A DNA stretch of 12,523 bases from NCBI GenBank assembly GCA_946885435.1, contig CAMPGL010000048.1, positions 1-12,523 on the forward strand, given 5' to 3'. The position numbers were made by a program, and so were the translations under genes. Positions within the stretch are counted from its first letter, which is position 1, and each line of letters opens with the position of its first letter. Below, one piece after another: positions 4,960 through 11,252 of the stretch. The stretch comes from an uncultured Brevundimonas sp. (GTDB lineage Bacteria; Pseudomonadota; Alphaproteobacteria; Caulobacterales; Caulobacteraceae). The notes below the pieces were generated by a model. The model saw nothing but the letters and a program-made list of their open reading frames with translations, made no database searches and was not told the DNA's origin.

Positions 4960-7833
4960 TCAGGGGTTCAGGCCCAGGTCGGCGTCACCGAACTCCAGGT
5001 CCTCGTAGGCGATCATCTCGGCGTTGGGCCAGCGTTCGCGCACGGCGTCGATGAAGTCATCGGCGTCACCGACGATGACGATGACGGCCTGGTTCGGATC
5101 GATGTGGGCGGCGGTCACGCGGGCCACGTCCTCTGCGGTGACGGCGTCGACCGCGCGGGGGTAGTTGCTGACCTCGTCGAGCGGCAGGCCCAGCGCCGAG
5201 ACGGTGGCGAGATAGCCGGTGAGGCCCTGGGTGGTTTCGATCTGGCGTCCGAATCCGCCGAGCAGGAAGTTGGTGCGGCGGTCGACCGCGCCCTGGTCCG
5301 GCCCTTCGGTCACGAGTCGTTGCAGCTCATCGAGCATGACGCCGGCGGTCTGGGCCGCGGCGTCGTTGCGGGTCTGGGCGGTCAGGGAGATGCGGCCCGC
5401 CTCGCGCGCCTGGGTCAGGCCGGAATAGGCGCCGTAGCTGAGGCCGCGGCGGGCCCGGACTTCCTGGAACAGACGTCCGTTCGAACCACCGCCCAGCACC
5501 GCATTGGCGATCGCCAGGGCGTAGTAGTCCGGATTGGATCGCTCGAGGCTGCGCAGGGAGATCTGCACCGCCGCCTGGCCGGCGCCTTCCATGTCGACCA
5601 CCACGACCCGTGGCGGCTGCGCCTCGCCGGCAAGCGAGCGGACCGGCGGAAGCGCCGTGGCCGGCCTCTGCCAGTCGCCGAAGAGCTCTTCGGCGAGCGC
5701 GAACGCTTCCTCGGCTTCCATTGATCCGCCGATCAGCAGGGTGGCGTTGTCAGGCCGCCACCAGGTCTGGTGGAACTGGGCCAGCTGGTCGCGCGTGACG
5801 GCGCGGCGGGCCTCCTCCGTCGGCGAACCCGAGCCGTAGGGCGTGGCGCCGTAGACCAGGCGCTGGGCCACCTCGCCGGCGATGTTGCCGGGCTGGCGCA
5901 GATAGACGCGGTAACCGTCGATCGACTCGGAACGATGCTGCTCCAGCTCCTCGGCGGCGAAGTCGGGGCTGCGGGCGACGGTGGCCAGGATGGCGCCTGC
6001 CTGCTCGGCGTTCACCTGCGGGGCGGTGACGAACAAGGTCTGGCGGTCCGAGCCGCCGCCCGCGCCGATGGCGCCGCCGAGCCGCTCGATGCGCGCGGCG
6101 ATTTCGGTCGAGGACAGGCCGCCTGCGCCGCGGGTCAGCATGTCGGCGGTGAACTCATTGACGGCCGAACCCGGCTCGCTCTCGGCCGCATCTCCGCCGC
6201 CCACCGAGAGGTAGGCGGTAAACAGCGGCTGGTCGCCCGAGCGGGCGACGATGACGCGCAGGCCGTTCGACAGGGTGCGCTCCGAGAACTGCGGCGGCAG
6301 GGGCGAGCGGGGCTCGATCGGCGCCGGCGGCGGCACGCGCTCCGCGTCCGAGGCGTGGGTCACCAGCGGGCGCTGGTTCGGCGGCAGGTCCAGGCCGTAG
6401 CGCTCGACCGAGGGCGCGACGGGGTCGGCAGCGCCTTCCGGCCGCTGGCTCTCGTCGAGGTAGCGGATCGAGACGCGCTGGTCGTCGCGCAGATAGGTCT
6501 GGGCCACGCGCAGCACGTCGGCGGCCGTCACCTGGGCGACGCGCTCCAGATTCTCGTCGGCGAAGTCCGGGTCGTTGGCCGTCATGATCGCGTCGGCCAG
6601 GGCGAAGCCGCGCCCCATCGCGGTCTGGCGCGATTGAAGGGCGCCGGCGACGATCTCGGTGCGGGCCTCGGCCAGCTCGGCCTCGGTCACGGGTGTCGTG
6701 CGGATCAGGTCGATCTGGGCCTGCAGGGCGGCCTCGGCGGACTCGATGTCGCTTTCGCCCGAGACGATGATCTGCGGTCCGTAGAAGCCGCCGTCCTCAA
6801 GCTGATAGTTGTAGGCGCCCGCGCTGGCGGCCACGCCGCCGCGCACCAGGGCCTGGTGGAATCGCGAGGAGTCGCCAGAGGTCAGGATGGCGTCCAGCAC
6901 CTGGAGCGCCGGCGTGTCGGGGTGGTTCACCGGCGGGGCCGGATAGGACCAGACAATGGCCGGGAGCGGAACGTTCGGGGCGTAGGCGGTGACGCTGCGC
7001 GGACCTTCGCGGACCGGCTCCTCGGCCGTGAAGCGCGGGATCGGACGATCGGGCGCGCGGATCGGGCCGAAGTGCTCGTCGATCCAGGCGTCCAGCTGGG
7101 CCTGGTCGAAGTCGCCCGAGACGACCAGCACGGCGTTGTCGGGGCGGTAGTAGGCGTCGTGGAAGGCGAGCGCGTCATCGACCGTGGCGGCGTTCAGCTC
7201 CTCGATCGAGCCGATGCCCGGCCGATGATAGGGCGACACCCGCCAGGAGTTGTTGATCATCACGAAGCGCTGGAGCCGGCCGTAGGGCGTGGCCAGCACG
7301 CGCTGACGCAGTTCCTCCTGCACGATGGAGCGCTCGGCGTCGAAGATCTCGGCGTCGACCACCAGCCGGTCCATGCGCTCGGCGTGGGTCCACAGCATGG
7401 TCTCCAGGAAGTGCGACGGCACCACCTCGAAATAGTTGGTGTAGTCCGGACCCGTGGAGGCGTTGCGCGAGCCGCCCACGTCCTCGACGAGGGTGTTGAT
7501 GTAGCCGCGCGGGATGTTGCGGGTCATCCGCGACAGGATGTGCTCGAACAGGTGGGCGAAGCCCGAGCGCCCCTGCGGGTCGTCCTTGGAGCCGACATCG
7601 TACCAGACCTGGACCGAGACGGTCGGTGAGGAGCGGTCCTGCAGGGTGTAGACGCGCAGGCCGTTGTCGAGCGTGCGGTGGCGGTAGTCGAGCGCCGGGA
7701 CTTCGGGCGTGGCGGGCGGCGCGTTCAAGGCCGCCGACTGGGCCGCGGTCTGGGCCGCTTCCTGGGCCAGGGCCGGTGCCCCGGAGAGAACAGCCGCCAC
7801 GGCGACAGACACGACGAGCGCGCGCTTGAACAT
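4960..7833 (-). CDS. M16 (pitrilysin-type) zinc metallopeptidase, two-domain, exported (upstream copy)
   Basis: 957 residues from the ATG at 7833. An in-frame GTG six codons further upstream (7851) is possible, but the ATG directly begins a normal signal peptide (MFKRALVVSVAVAAVLSGAP, with ALAQ at 21-24). An alanine-rich stretch follows to about residue 40. The active half has HLFEH at 94-98 and the third-ligand region VQEELRQR (171-178). The C-terminal half starts near 521 (NGLRVIVA), is degenerate at the zinc site (VNEFTADML near 559) and keeps RRGLSYGAY near 796. It is a clear paralogue of the following gene: both share GSKDDP, GFAHLFEH, DVGG, YYRPDNAVL and GDFDQAQLDAWID. It is the first gene of the M16 pair. 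Its upstream region holds a GCTAGGGT -10-like box and a 14-bp palindrome. Substrates are unknown. Known relatives include PqqL and FusC; an equivalent role here is only a possibility. Confidence 0.93.
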   Translation of the reverse strand: MFKRALVVSVAVAAVLSGAPALAQEAAQTAAQSAALNAPPATPEVPALDYRHRTLDNGLRVYTLQDRSSPTVSVQVWYDVGSKDDPQGRSGFAHLFEHILSRMTRNIPRGYINTLVEDVGGSRNASTGPDYTNYFEVVPSHFLETMLWTHAERMDRLVVDAEIFDAERSIVQEELRQRVLATPYGRLQRFVMINNSWRVSPYHRPGIGSIEELNAATVDDALAFHDAYYRPDNAVLVVSGDFDQAQLDAWIDEHFGPIRAPDRPIPRFTAEEPVREGPRSVTAYAPNVPLPAIVWSYPAPPVNHPDTPALQVLDAILTSGDSSRFHQALVRGGVAASAGAYNYQLEDGGFYGPQIIVSGESDIESAEAALQAQIDLIRTTPVTEAELAEARTEIVAGALQSRQTAMGRGFALADAIMTANDPDFADENLERVAQVTAADVLRVAQTYLRDDQRVSIRYLDESQRPEGAADPVAPSVERYGLDLPPNQRPLVTHASDAERVPPPAPIEPRSPLPPQFSERTLSNGLRVIVARSGDQPLFTAYLSVGGGDAAESEPGSAVNEFTADMLTRGAGGLSSTEIAARIERLGGAIGAGGGSDRQTLFVTAPQVNAEQAGAILATVARSPDFAAEELEQHRSESIDGYRVYLRQPGNIAGEVAQRLVYGATPYGSGSPTEEARRAVTRDQLAQFHQTWWRPDNATLLIGGSMEAEEAFALAEELFGDWQRPATALPPVRSLAGEAQPPRVVVVDMEGAGQAAVQISLRSLERSNPDYYALAIANAVLGGGSNGRLFQEVRARRGLSYGAYSGLTQAREAGRISLTAQTRNDAAAQTAGVMLDELQRLVTEGPDQGAVDRRTNFLLGGFGRQIETTQGLTGYLATVSALGLPLDEVSNYPRAVDAVTAEDVARVTAAHIDPNQAVIVIVGDADDFIDAVRERWPNAEMIAYEDLEFGDADLGLNP

Positions 7834-7867
7834 GGAAAACCCCGACCTCACCAGAACAGAGGCGGGG

Positions 7868-7875
7868 ACCCTAGC
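7868..7875 (-). promoter_or_regulatory. Candidate -10 element of the M16 operon
   Basis: On the minus strand GCTAGGGT (7875-7868) resembles the Caulobacter GCTAnAwC -10 element. It would start transcription near 7862, about 29 nt before the ATG at 7833. The -35 region (GTGTTC at the right distance) is a poor match, so this promoter may need an activator. Confidence 0.35.
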
Positions 7876-7897
7876 CCCCCAAACCGGAGGCGAACAC

Positions 7898-7911
7898 TTA
7901 CAGCGCTGTAA
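7898..7911. promoter_or_regulatory. Perfect 14-bp palindrome, candidate operator for the M16 pair
   Basis: TTACAGCGCTGTAA is a perfect inverted repeat with no spacer. It sits in the 86-bp gap between the small membrane-protein gene (stop at 7920) and the first M16 gene, about 23 bp upstream of the GCTAGGGT box, so it would overlap or abut the -35 region. Its size and position suit a dimeric regulator, for example of the TetR type, but no regulator gene is present in the window. I noticed no second copy of it here. Confidence 0.45.
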
Positions 7912-7919
7912 TGTGGGAC

Positions 7920-8105
7920 CTAGCGGCCCGAGACGAGGATGAACGCGGGGGTCTCGGAGCCCGACTTGAGGTTCTCACCGACCCCGATGACCAGCCCGGC
8001 GGTGACGACGGCGGACACCAGCGCGATGACCGCCAGACGCAGGCCCTTGAGCAGGCTGGCGATCTCGTCGCCTTCGTAGATGTCGTGCTCGCCGCGCCGG
8101 TCCAA
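7920..8105 (-). CDS. Small single-span membrane protein, unknown function
   Basis: Preferred reading: 61 residues from a TTG at 8105. A strong Shine-Dalgarno GGGAGGGG (8117-8110) ends 4 nt before it, with the GGAGG core 6 nt away. The protein has a charged N-terminus (DRRGEHDIYEGDE), one hydrophobic helix at about residues 22-42 (LRLAVIALVSAVVTAGLVIG) and a short polar tail ending FILVSGR. The frame also opens from an ATG at 8168 (82 residues). That ATG lies in the U-tract of the preceding gene's terminator and has no Shine-Dalgarno, so I disfavour it. I do not recognise the family. The stop is 86 bp upstream of the M16 operon start, on the same strand; whether they share a transcript is unclear. 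Confidence 0.62.
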   Translation of the reverse strand: MDRRGEHDIYEGDEIASLLKGLRLAVIALVSAVVTAGLVIGVGENLKSGSETPAFILVSGR

Positions 8106-8165
8106 TTCGCCCCTCCCGCGAAACGCAAGGAACACCGGTCGGCGGAACTGCGCAAGAGGGTGCGA

Positions 8166-8200
8166 CATAAGGAAACGGCCGCTCCATGCGGAGCGGCCGT
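8166..8200 (-). terminator. Rho-independent terminator of the OmpA-family lipoprotein gene
   Basis: Read on the minus strand, a perfect 11-bp stem ACGGCCGCTCC/GGAGCGGCCGT (8200-8190 with 8185-8175) closes the loop GCAT and is followed by TTCCTTAT. It begins 24 nt after the lipoprotein stop codon. The plus strand has no T-tract, so termination should be one-directional. Confidence 0.82.
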
Positions 8201-8223
8201 ACCTGTTCGGTCTGGATCCCGGA

Positions 8224-8895
8224 TCAGCCGCGGAACGGACGGATCACGATCTCAACGCGCCGGTTCATGGCCCGGCCCTGCTCTGTGTCGTTCGACGCGA
8301 TCGGCGCCGTCTCGCCCATGCCGGCGACGTACAGGCGCTCGCGCAGCACGCCGCGGTTGATCAGATAGCCCGCGACCGACGAGGCGCGCTGTTCGGACAG
8401 GGTCTGGTTGTAGGCCAGCTCCCCGCGCGAGTCCGCGTGACCCACGATGTCGACGATCGACTGGTCATAGGTGTTCAGCACCTGGGCGACGTCGTCGAGC
8501 ACCGCATAGAAGCGGCTGTCGATGTTGGCGCTGGCGGTCGCGAAGGTCACGTCCGAGGGCATGCGCAGGATCAGGGTGTCGCCTTCGCGCGCCACGCCGA
8601 CGCCCGAGCCGGACAGTTGCTGCTCAAGCTCGCGCTGCTGGCGATCCATGTAGTTGCCGACCGCCGCGCCCGCGAGCGCGCCGACGCCAGCGCCGATCAG
8701 GGCGTTGGTGCGCCCCTCTTCGGAGTCGGAGGTGTTGGTCAGGTAGCCGAGCAGGCCCCCGGCCACCGCGCCGACGATGGCGCCCGTGCCGGTGTTGTTG
8801 CGCGGCGGATTGGACCGGTACGGATCAGTGGTGGTGCAGCCGGCGGCGACGAGGGCCGCGGCGCTCACGCCCAGGGTGAGGATCTTGAGGTTCAT
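8224..8895 (-). CDS. OmpA-family peptidoglycan-binding lipoprotein with glycine zipper (YiaD-like)
   Basis: 223 residues. The signal sequence ends in a lipobox, VAAGC, so Cys20 should be lipidated. Asp24 is the fifth residue, so the usual inner-membrane retention Asp at +2 is absent and outer-membrane anchoring is likely. Residues 38-80 form a glycine zipper (GAIVGAVAGGLLG, then GAGVGALAGAAVG), as in the YiaD and 17-kDa antigen families. The OmpA C-terminal domain covers about 105-220 and contains GHADSRG (152-158), LSEQRA (166-171) and NRRVEI (211-216). Asp155 and Arg170 have the 15-residue spacing of the diaminopimelate-binding pair of OmpA. The expected role is tethering the outer membrane to peptidoglycan. 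GGAGA lies 7 nt upstream of the ATG. It is transcribed away from the dioxygenase gene and closed by its own terminator, so it is probably a single-gene unit. Confidence 0.93.
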   Translation of the reverse strand: MNLKILTLGVSAAALVAAGCTTTDPYRSNPPRNNTGTGAIVGAVAGGLLGYLTNTSDSEEGRTNALIGAGVGALAGAAVGNYMDRQQRELEQQLSGSGVGVAREGDTLILRMPSDVTFATASANIDSRFYAVLDDVAQVLNTYDQSIVDIVGHADSRGELAYNQTLSEQRASSVAGYLINRGVLRERLYVAGMGETAPIASNDTEQGRAMNRRVEIVIRPFRG

Positions 8896-8950
8896 GGCGT
8901 TCTCTCCGGATAAGCCCCGCCCTAAACGCCGCGAGATAGCGACGGTTCCT

Positions 8951-8979
8951 GCAAAGCTTGCCTTCTTATAGCAAAGCTT
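8951..8979. repeat. Two 9-bp direct repeats, 20 bp apart, in the divergent intergenic region
   Basis: GCAAAGCTT occurs at 8951-8959 and again at 8971-8979, start to start 20 bp, about two helical turns. Both copies lie in the 156-bp gap between the divergent OmpA lipoprotein and dioxygenase genes, so they are placed to bind a regulator of either one. The minus strand across the second copy also contains GCTATAAG, a good -10 match for the lipoprotein gene. Functional meaning is inferred only from position and repetition. Confidence 0.35.
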
Positions 8980-8996
8980 CGGGCCTGAGGCTCCGC

Positions 8997-9025
8997 TTTA
9001 GCGGCCAGCGGATTTCGGCTAGACC
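8997..9025 (+). promoter_or_regulatory. Candidate promoter of the dioxygenase gene
   Basis: GCTAGACC (9018-9025) closely fits the Caulobacter GCTAnAwC -10 element. A weak -35, TTTAGC (8997-9002), lies 17 bp before the TAGACC hexamer. Transcription would start near 9032, giving a leader of about 20 nt before the ATG at 9052. The -35 partly overlaps a small inverted repeat, CCGCTTTAGCGG (8993-9004). Confidence 0.4.
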
Positions 9026-9051
9026 GCCCTGCCCGTTCCGCAGGTCCCGAG

Positions 9052-9996
9052 ATGTCCGAGCCTTCCTCCGCCTTCGCCCCCGTTTCGATGAGCCGCTACG
9101 CAAGCGACTTCGACGGCTTCGCCCAGGATCTGGGCGCGTCCTGGCAACGCTACGGTTTCGCCGTGGTGTCGGATCACGGTCTGAACCAGGCGGTCATCGA
9201 TCGGGCGTTGGCTGACGCCAAAGCCTTCTTCGCCCTGCCGGCCGAGGTTAAGCGCGCCTATCACGAGCCGGGCACGGGCGGGGCGCGGGGCTATACGCCG
9301 TTCGGCACCGAGGCGGCCAAGGACGCCGACGTCGTCGACCTCAAGGAGTTCTGGCACACCGGCCGCGAACTGCCGGAGGGGCATCCCTACCGCCAGTACA
9401 TGCGCGCCAATCTTAAGCCGGGCGAGGTCCCGCACTTCCACGAGCACGTCTATGCGATGTTCAAGGCGCTCGACGCGCTGGGGCTAAAGCTGCTGGCCGC
9501 CGTCGCCCGCTATCTGAAGCTGGAGGACGGCTTCTTCGAGCCGACGGTGCGTGAGGGCAATAGCGTGCTGCGCCTGCTGCACTATCCGCCGATCCCGGCG
9601 GACGCGCCGGGCGTGCGGGCGGGCGCGCACGAGGACATCAACGTCATCACCCTGCTGCTCGGCGCCGAGGAGGCCGGCCTGCAGGTCAAGGACCGCGACG
9701 GCCAGTGGCTGCCGATCAACCCGCCGCCGGGGGCCATCGTGGTCAATGTCGGGGACATGCTGCAGCGGCTGACCAACCACGTCCTGCCGTCGACGACGCA
9801 CCGGGTGGTGAACCCCGCGCCGGAGCGGCGCGGCTTCTCGCGCTACTCGACGCCGTTCTTCCTGCACTTCAACCCGGACTACGAGATCCGGACGCTGGAG
9901 AGCTGCGTCACGCCCGACAACCCGAACCGCTATCCCGAGCCGATCACGGCCCAGGACTATCTGATGCAGCGCCTGCGCGAGATCCGGCTGCTCTAG
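9052..9996 (+). CDS. Isopenicillin-N-synthase-family Fe(II)/2-oxoglutarate-dependent dioxygenase
   Basis: 314 residues, the usual length for the IPNS/flavonoid-oxygenase group. The N-terminal DIOX_N-like region includes YGFAVVSDHGL (34-44), AFFALPAEVK (58-67) and GARGYTPFGTE (77-87). The double-stranded beta-helix core carries the iron triad His193, Asp195 (GAHEDINVITLL; Glu at the middle position, where Thr or Ser is more common) and His250 (STTHRVVNP). The RxS motif that holds the 2-oxoglutarate carboxylate is Arg264 and Ser266 (RYSTPFF). It should catalyse an oxidative step such as hydroxylation of a small metabolite in the cytoplasm; the substrate cannot be inferred. No biosynthetic partner genes adjoin it. 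The Shine-Dalgarno is weak. Its stop codon overlaps the stop of the convergent DUF1993 gene. Confidence 0.92.
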   Translation: MSEPSSAFAPVSMSRYASDFDGFAQDLGASWQRYGFAVVSDHGLNQAVIDRALADAKAFFALPAEVKRAYHEPGTGGARGYTPFGTEAAKDADVVDLKEFWHTGRELPEGHPYRQYMRANLKPGEVPHFHEHVYAMFKALDALGLKLLAAVARYLKLEDGFFEPTVREGNSVLRLLHYPPIPADAPGVRAGAHEDINVITLLLGAEEAGLQVKDRDGQWLPINPPPGAIVVNVGDMLQRLTNHVLPSTTHRVVNPAPERRGFSRYSTPFFLHFNPDYEIRTLESCVTPDNPNRYPEPITAQDYLMQRLREIRLL

Positions 9997-10496
9997 ACCA
10001 GCGCCAGCTGACCCAGGAAGTCGCGCTTGCCCAGCTCCACGCCCTTGTGGCGCAGGATGGCGTAGGCCGTGGTCAGGTGGAAATAGAAGTTCGGGAGGGC
10101 GAAGCTGGTCAGATAGCCTTCGCCCACGAAGTTCAGTTCGATCCCCGGGAACTTCAGCTGGACAGGCCGCGTCTCGGCGCCTTCGAAAGCGTCCGGCGAA
10201 AGGCTCGTCACGAAGTCGCGGCTGTGCGCCACGGTCGCCTTCAGATGGGCGAGGGAGGCCTCGTGGTCGGCTGTATTGGGCCAGTCGGCGCCGGCCAGCC
10301 GCGCCATGGCGCCCCGGGCCGAGAAGCTGGCCATGCGGATCTGGTCGGGGAACGGCCGCATGTCCGGCGCCAAGCGGGCGTCCAGCACCTCCGCTTCCGG
10401 AAGCCCCGAGGCGGCGGCCCGATCGATGAGGTGGGACAGTGTGTCCAGCCCACGCAGGAACATCGGCTGGGCGGCGGCATGCAGGGTGAAGCTCAT
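9993..10496 (-). CDS. DUF1993 family protein
   Basis: 167 residues, full length for this family. The hallmark C-terminal block is present, with LPNFYFHLTTAYAILRHKGV (134-153) continuing to GKRDFLG (156-162). An N-terminal segment RLAPDMRPFPDQI (41-53) is also typical. Predicted to be a soluble, mostly helical protein without signal peptide or membrane segment; the family resembles DinB-like four-helix proteins in outline, and its function is unknown. It lies 38 bp downstream of trmB on the same strand and may be read from the same transcript. No clear Shine-Dalgarno is visible before the ATG. The gene ends tail to tail with the dioxygenase, sharing CTAG at 9993-9996. Confidence 0.88.
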   Translation of the reverse strand: MSFTLHAAAQPMFLRGLDTLSHLIDRAAASGLPEAEVLDARLAPDMRPFPDQIRMASFSARGAMARLAGADWPNTADHEASLAHLKATVAHSRDFVTSLSPDAFEGAETRPVQLKFPGIELNFVGEGYLTSFALPNFYFHLTTAYAILRHKGVELGKRDFLGQLALV

Positions 10497-10534
10497 CAGA
10501 CCAGTCCGTTTCTTTTGAAGATGAACCCTAATTG

Positions 10535-11233
10535 CTACGCTTCGCGGCGGAACTCAAGGAAGATCGGCGGCGTATCGCCCAGGCGCTTTTCCTCATAGCG
10601 GGTGGTGACGTGGTCGGCGGGCGCGACGTTCCAGTCATCGGTGCGCTCGGCCAGCCAGACGAGGCCCGGCGTCTTCTCGAGGATCTCGAGCGCCCAGGCG
10701 GCGTAGTCCTTCCAGTCCGTGACAAAGCGCAGGTGTCCGCCCGGCTTCAGAACCCGGGCGATCTCGGCGGCGCTATCAGGCTGGACGAGACGGCGCTTGT
10801 TGTGCCGCGCCTTGGGCCAGGGGTCGGGAAACAGGATCATGACCCGATCCAGCGAGGCGTCCGGCAGGGCCGCCAGGACGTCTCGCGCGTCGCCGGCGTG
10901 CAGGCGAACATTCTCCAGGCCCCGCTCCTCCACATGACGCAGCGCCGAGCCGACGCCGTTGAGGAATGGCTCGCAGCCGATCATCAGCGCTGAGGGACGG
11001 CGCGCGGCCTGCTCGGCCAGATGCTCGCCGCCGCCGAAGCCGATCTCTAGCCAGACCTCCTCGGCGCCGGGCATCAGCTGCTGCGGCTCCAGCCGGCCCA
11101 GCGCCGGGTCCGGCAGGGCGATGCGCGGCAGCAGGGTGTCGAACAGGGCCGCCTGGCGCGGCTTGAGGGTGCGGGAACGGATCCGTCCAAACGAACGGAG
11201 CGGGCCCCAGCTGGGCGGGTTTTCGGAGGGCAT
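10535..11233 (-). CDS. trmB: tRNA (guanine-N7-)-methyltransferase
   Basis: 232 residues. The enzyme transfers a methyl group from S-adenosylmethionine to N7 of G46 in the variable loop of tRNAs. Family motifs in order are FGRIRSRTLKPRQ (15-27), the SAM-binding EIGFGGGEHL (63-72), Glu88 in GCEPF, FPDPWPKARHNKRR (135-148) with the catalytic-region Asp137, and TRYEEKRL (211-218) near the C-terminus. The length and motifs are complete, so the protein should be active. The start at 11233 follows AAGGAG with a 4-nt gap. It lies 19 bp downstream of the HlyD-type gene and is probably translated from the same mRNA. The ribosome-binding site is inside a small hairpin (11234-11249). Confidence 0.96.
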   Translation of the reverse strand: MPSENPPSWGPLRSFGRIRSRTLKPRQAALFDTLLPRIALPDPALGRLEPQQLMPGAEEVWLEIGFGGGEHLAEQAARRPSALMIGCEPFLNGVGSALRHVEERGLENVRLHAGDARDVLAALPDASLDRVMILFPDPWPKARHNKRRLVQPDSAAEIARVLKPGGHLRFVTDWKDYAAWALEILEKTPGLVWLAERTDDWNVAPADHVTTRYEEKRLGDTPPIFLEFRREA

Positions 11234-11249
11234 GGCGCTCCTTAGCGCC
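11234..11249 (-). promoter_or_regulatory. Hairpin containing the trmB Shine-Dalgarno
   Basis: On the minus strand, GGCGCTAAGGAGCGCC folds into a perfect 6-bp stem with the loop AAGG, and the ATG of trmB follows at once. The Shine-Dalgarno AAGGAG spans the loop and the first two bases of the 3' arm. The structure could limit ribosome entry unless opened, for example by ribosomes finishing the upstream gene 19 bp away. There is no U-tract, so it is not a terminator. Confidence 0.45.
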
Positions 11250-11252
11250 GAC

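Noticed and set aside
2150..5008. A 952-codon open frame on the plus strand opposite the downstream M16 gene (and a similar one at 5770-7629).
   Set aside because: It is the mirror of a strongly motif-supported gene. The translation is dominated by Gly, Arg, Val, His and Asp without any domain, as expected from antisense frames in high-GC DNA.
7834..7851. GTG start adding six residues to the upstream M16 protein.
   Set aside because: The ATG at 7833 begins a standard signal peptide and has a G-rich stretch at reasonable spacing; the extension adds MRSGFS without improving it.
8080..8913. A 277-codon plus-strand frame opposite the OmpA-family lipoprotein.
   Set aside because: The opposite strand has a lipobox, glycine zipper, OmpA motifs and terminator; the plus-strand translation has no features.
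9705..10598. A 297-codon plus-strand frame overlapping the dioxygenase end and running antisense to DUF1993.
   Set aside because: It is out of frame with the dioxygenase, whose iron- and 2-oxoglutarate-binding residues fall in the other frame, and it has no recognisable domain.
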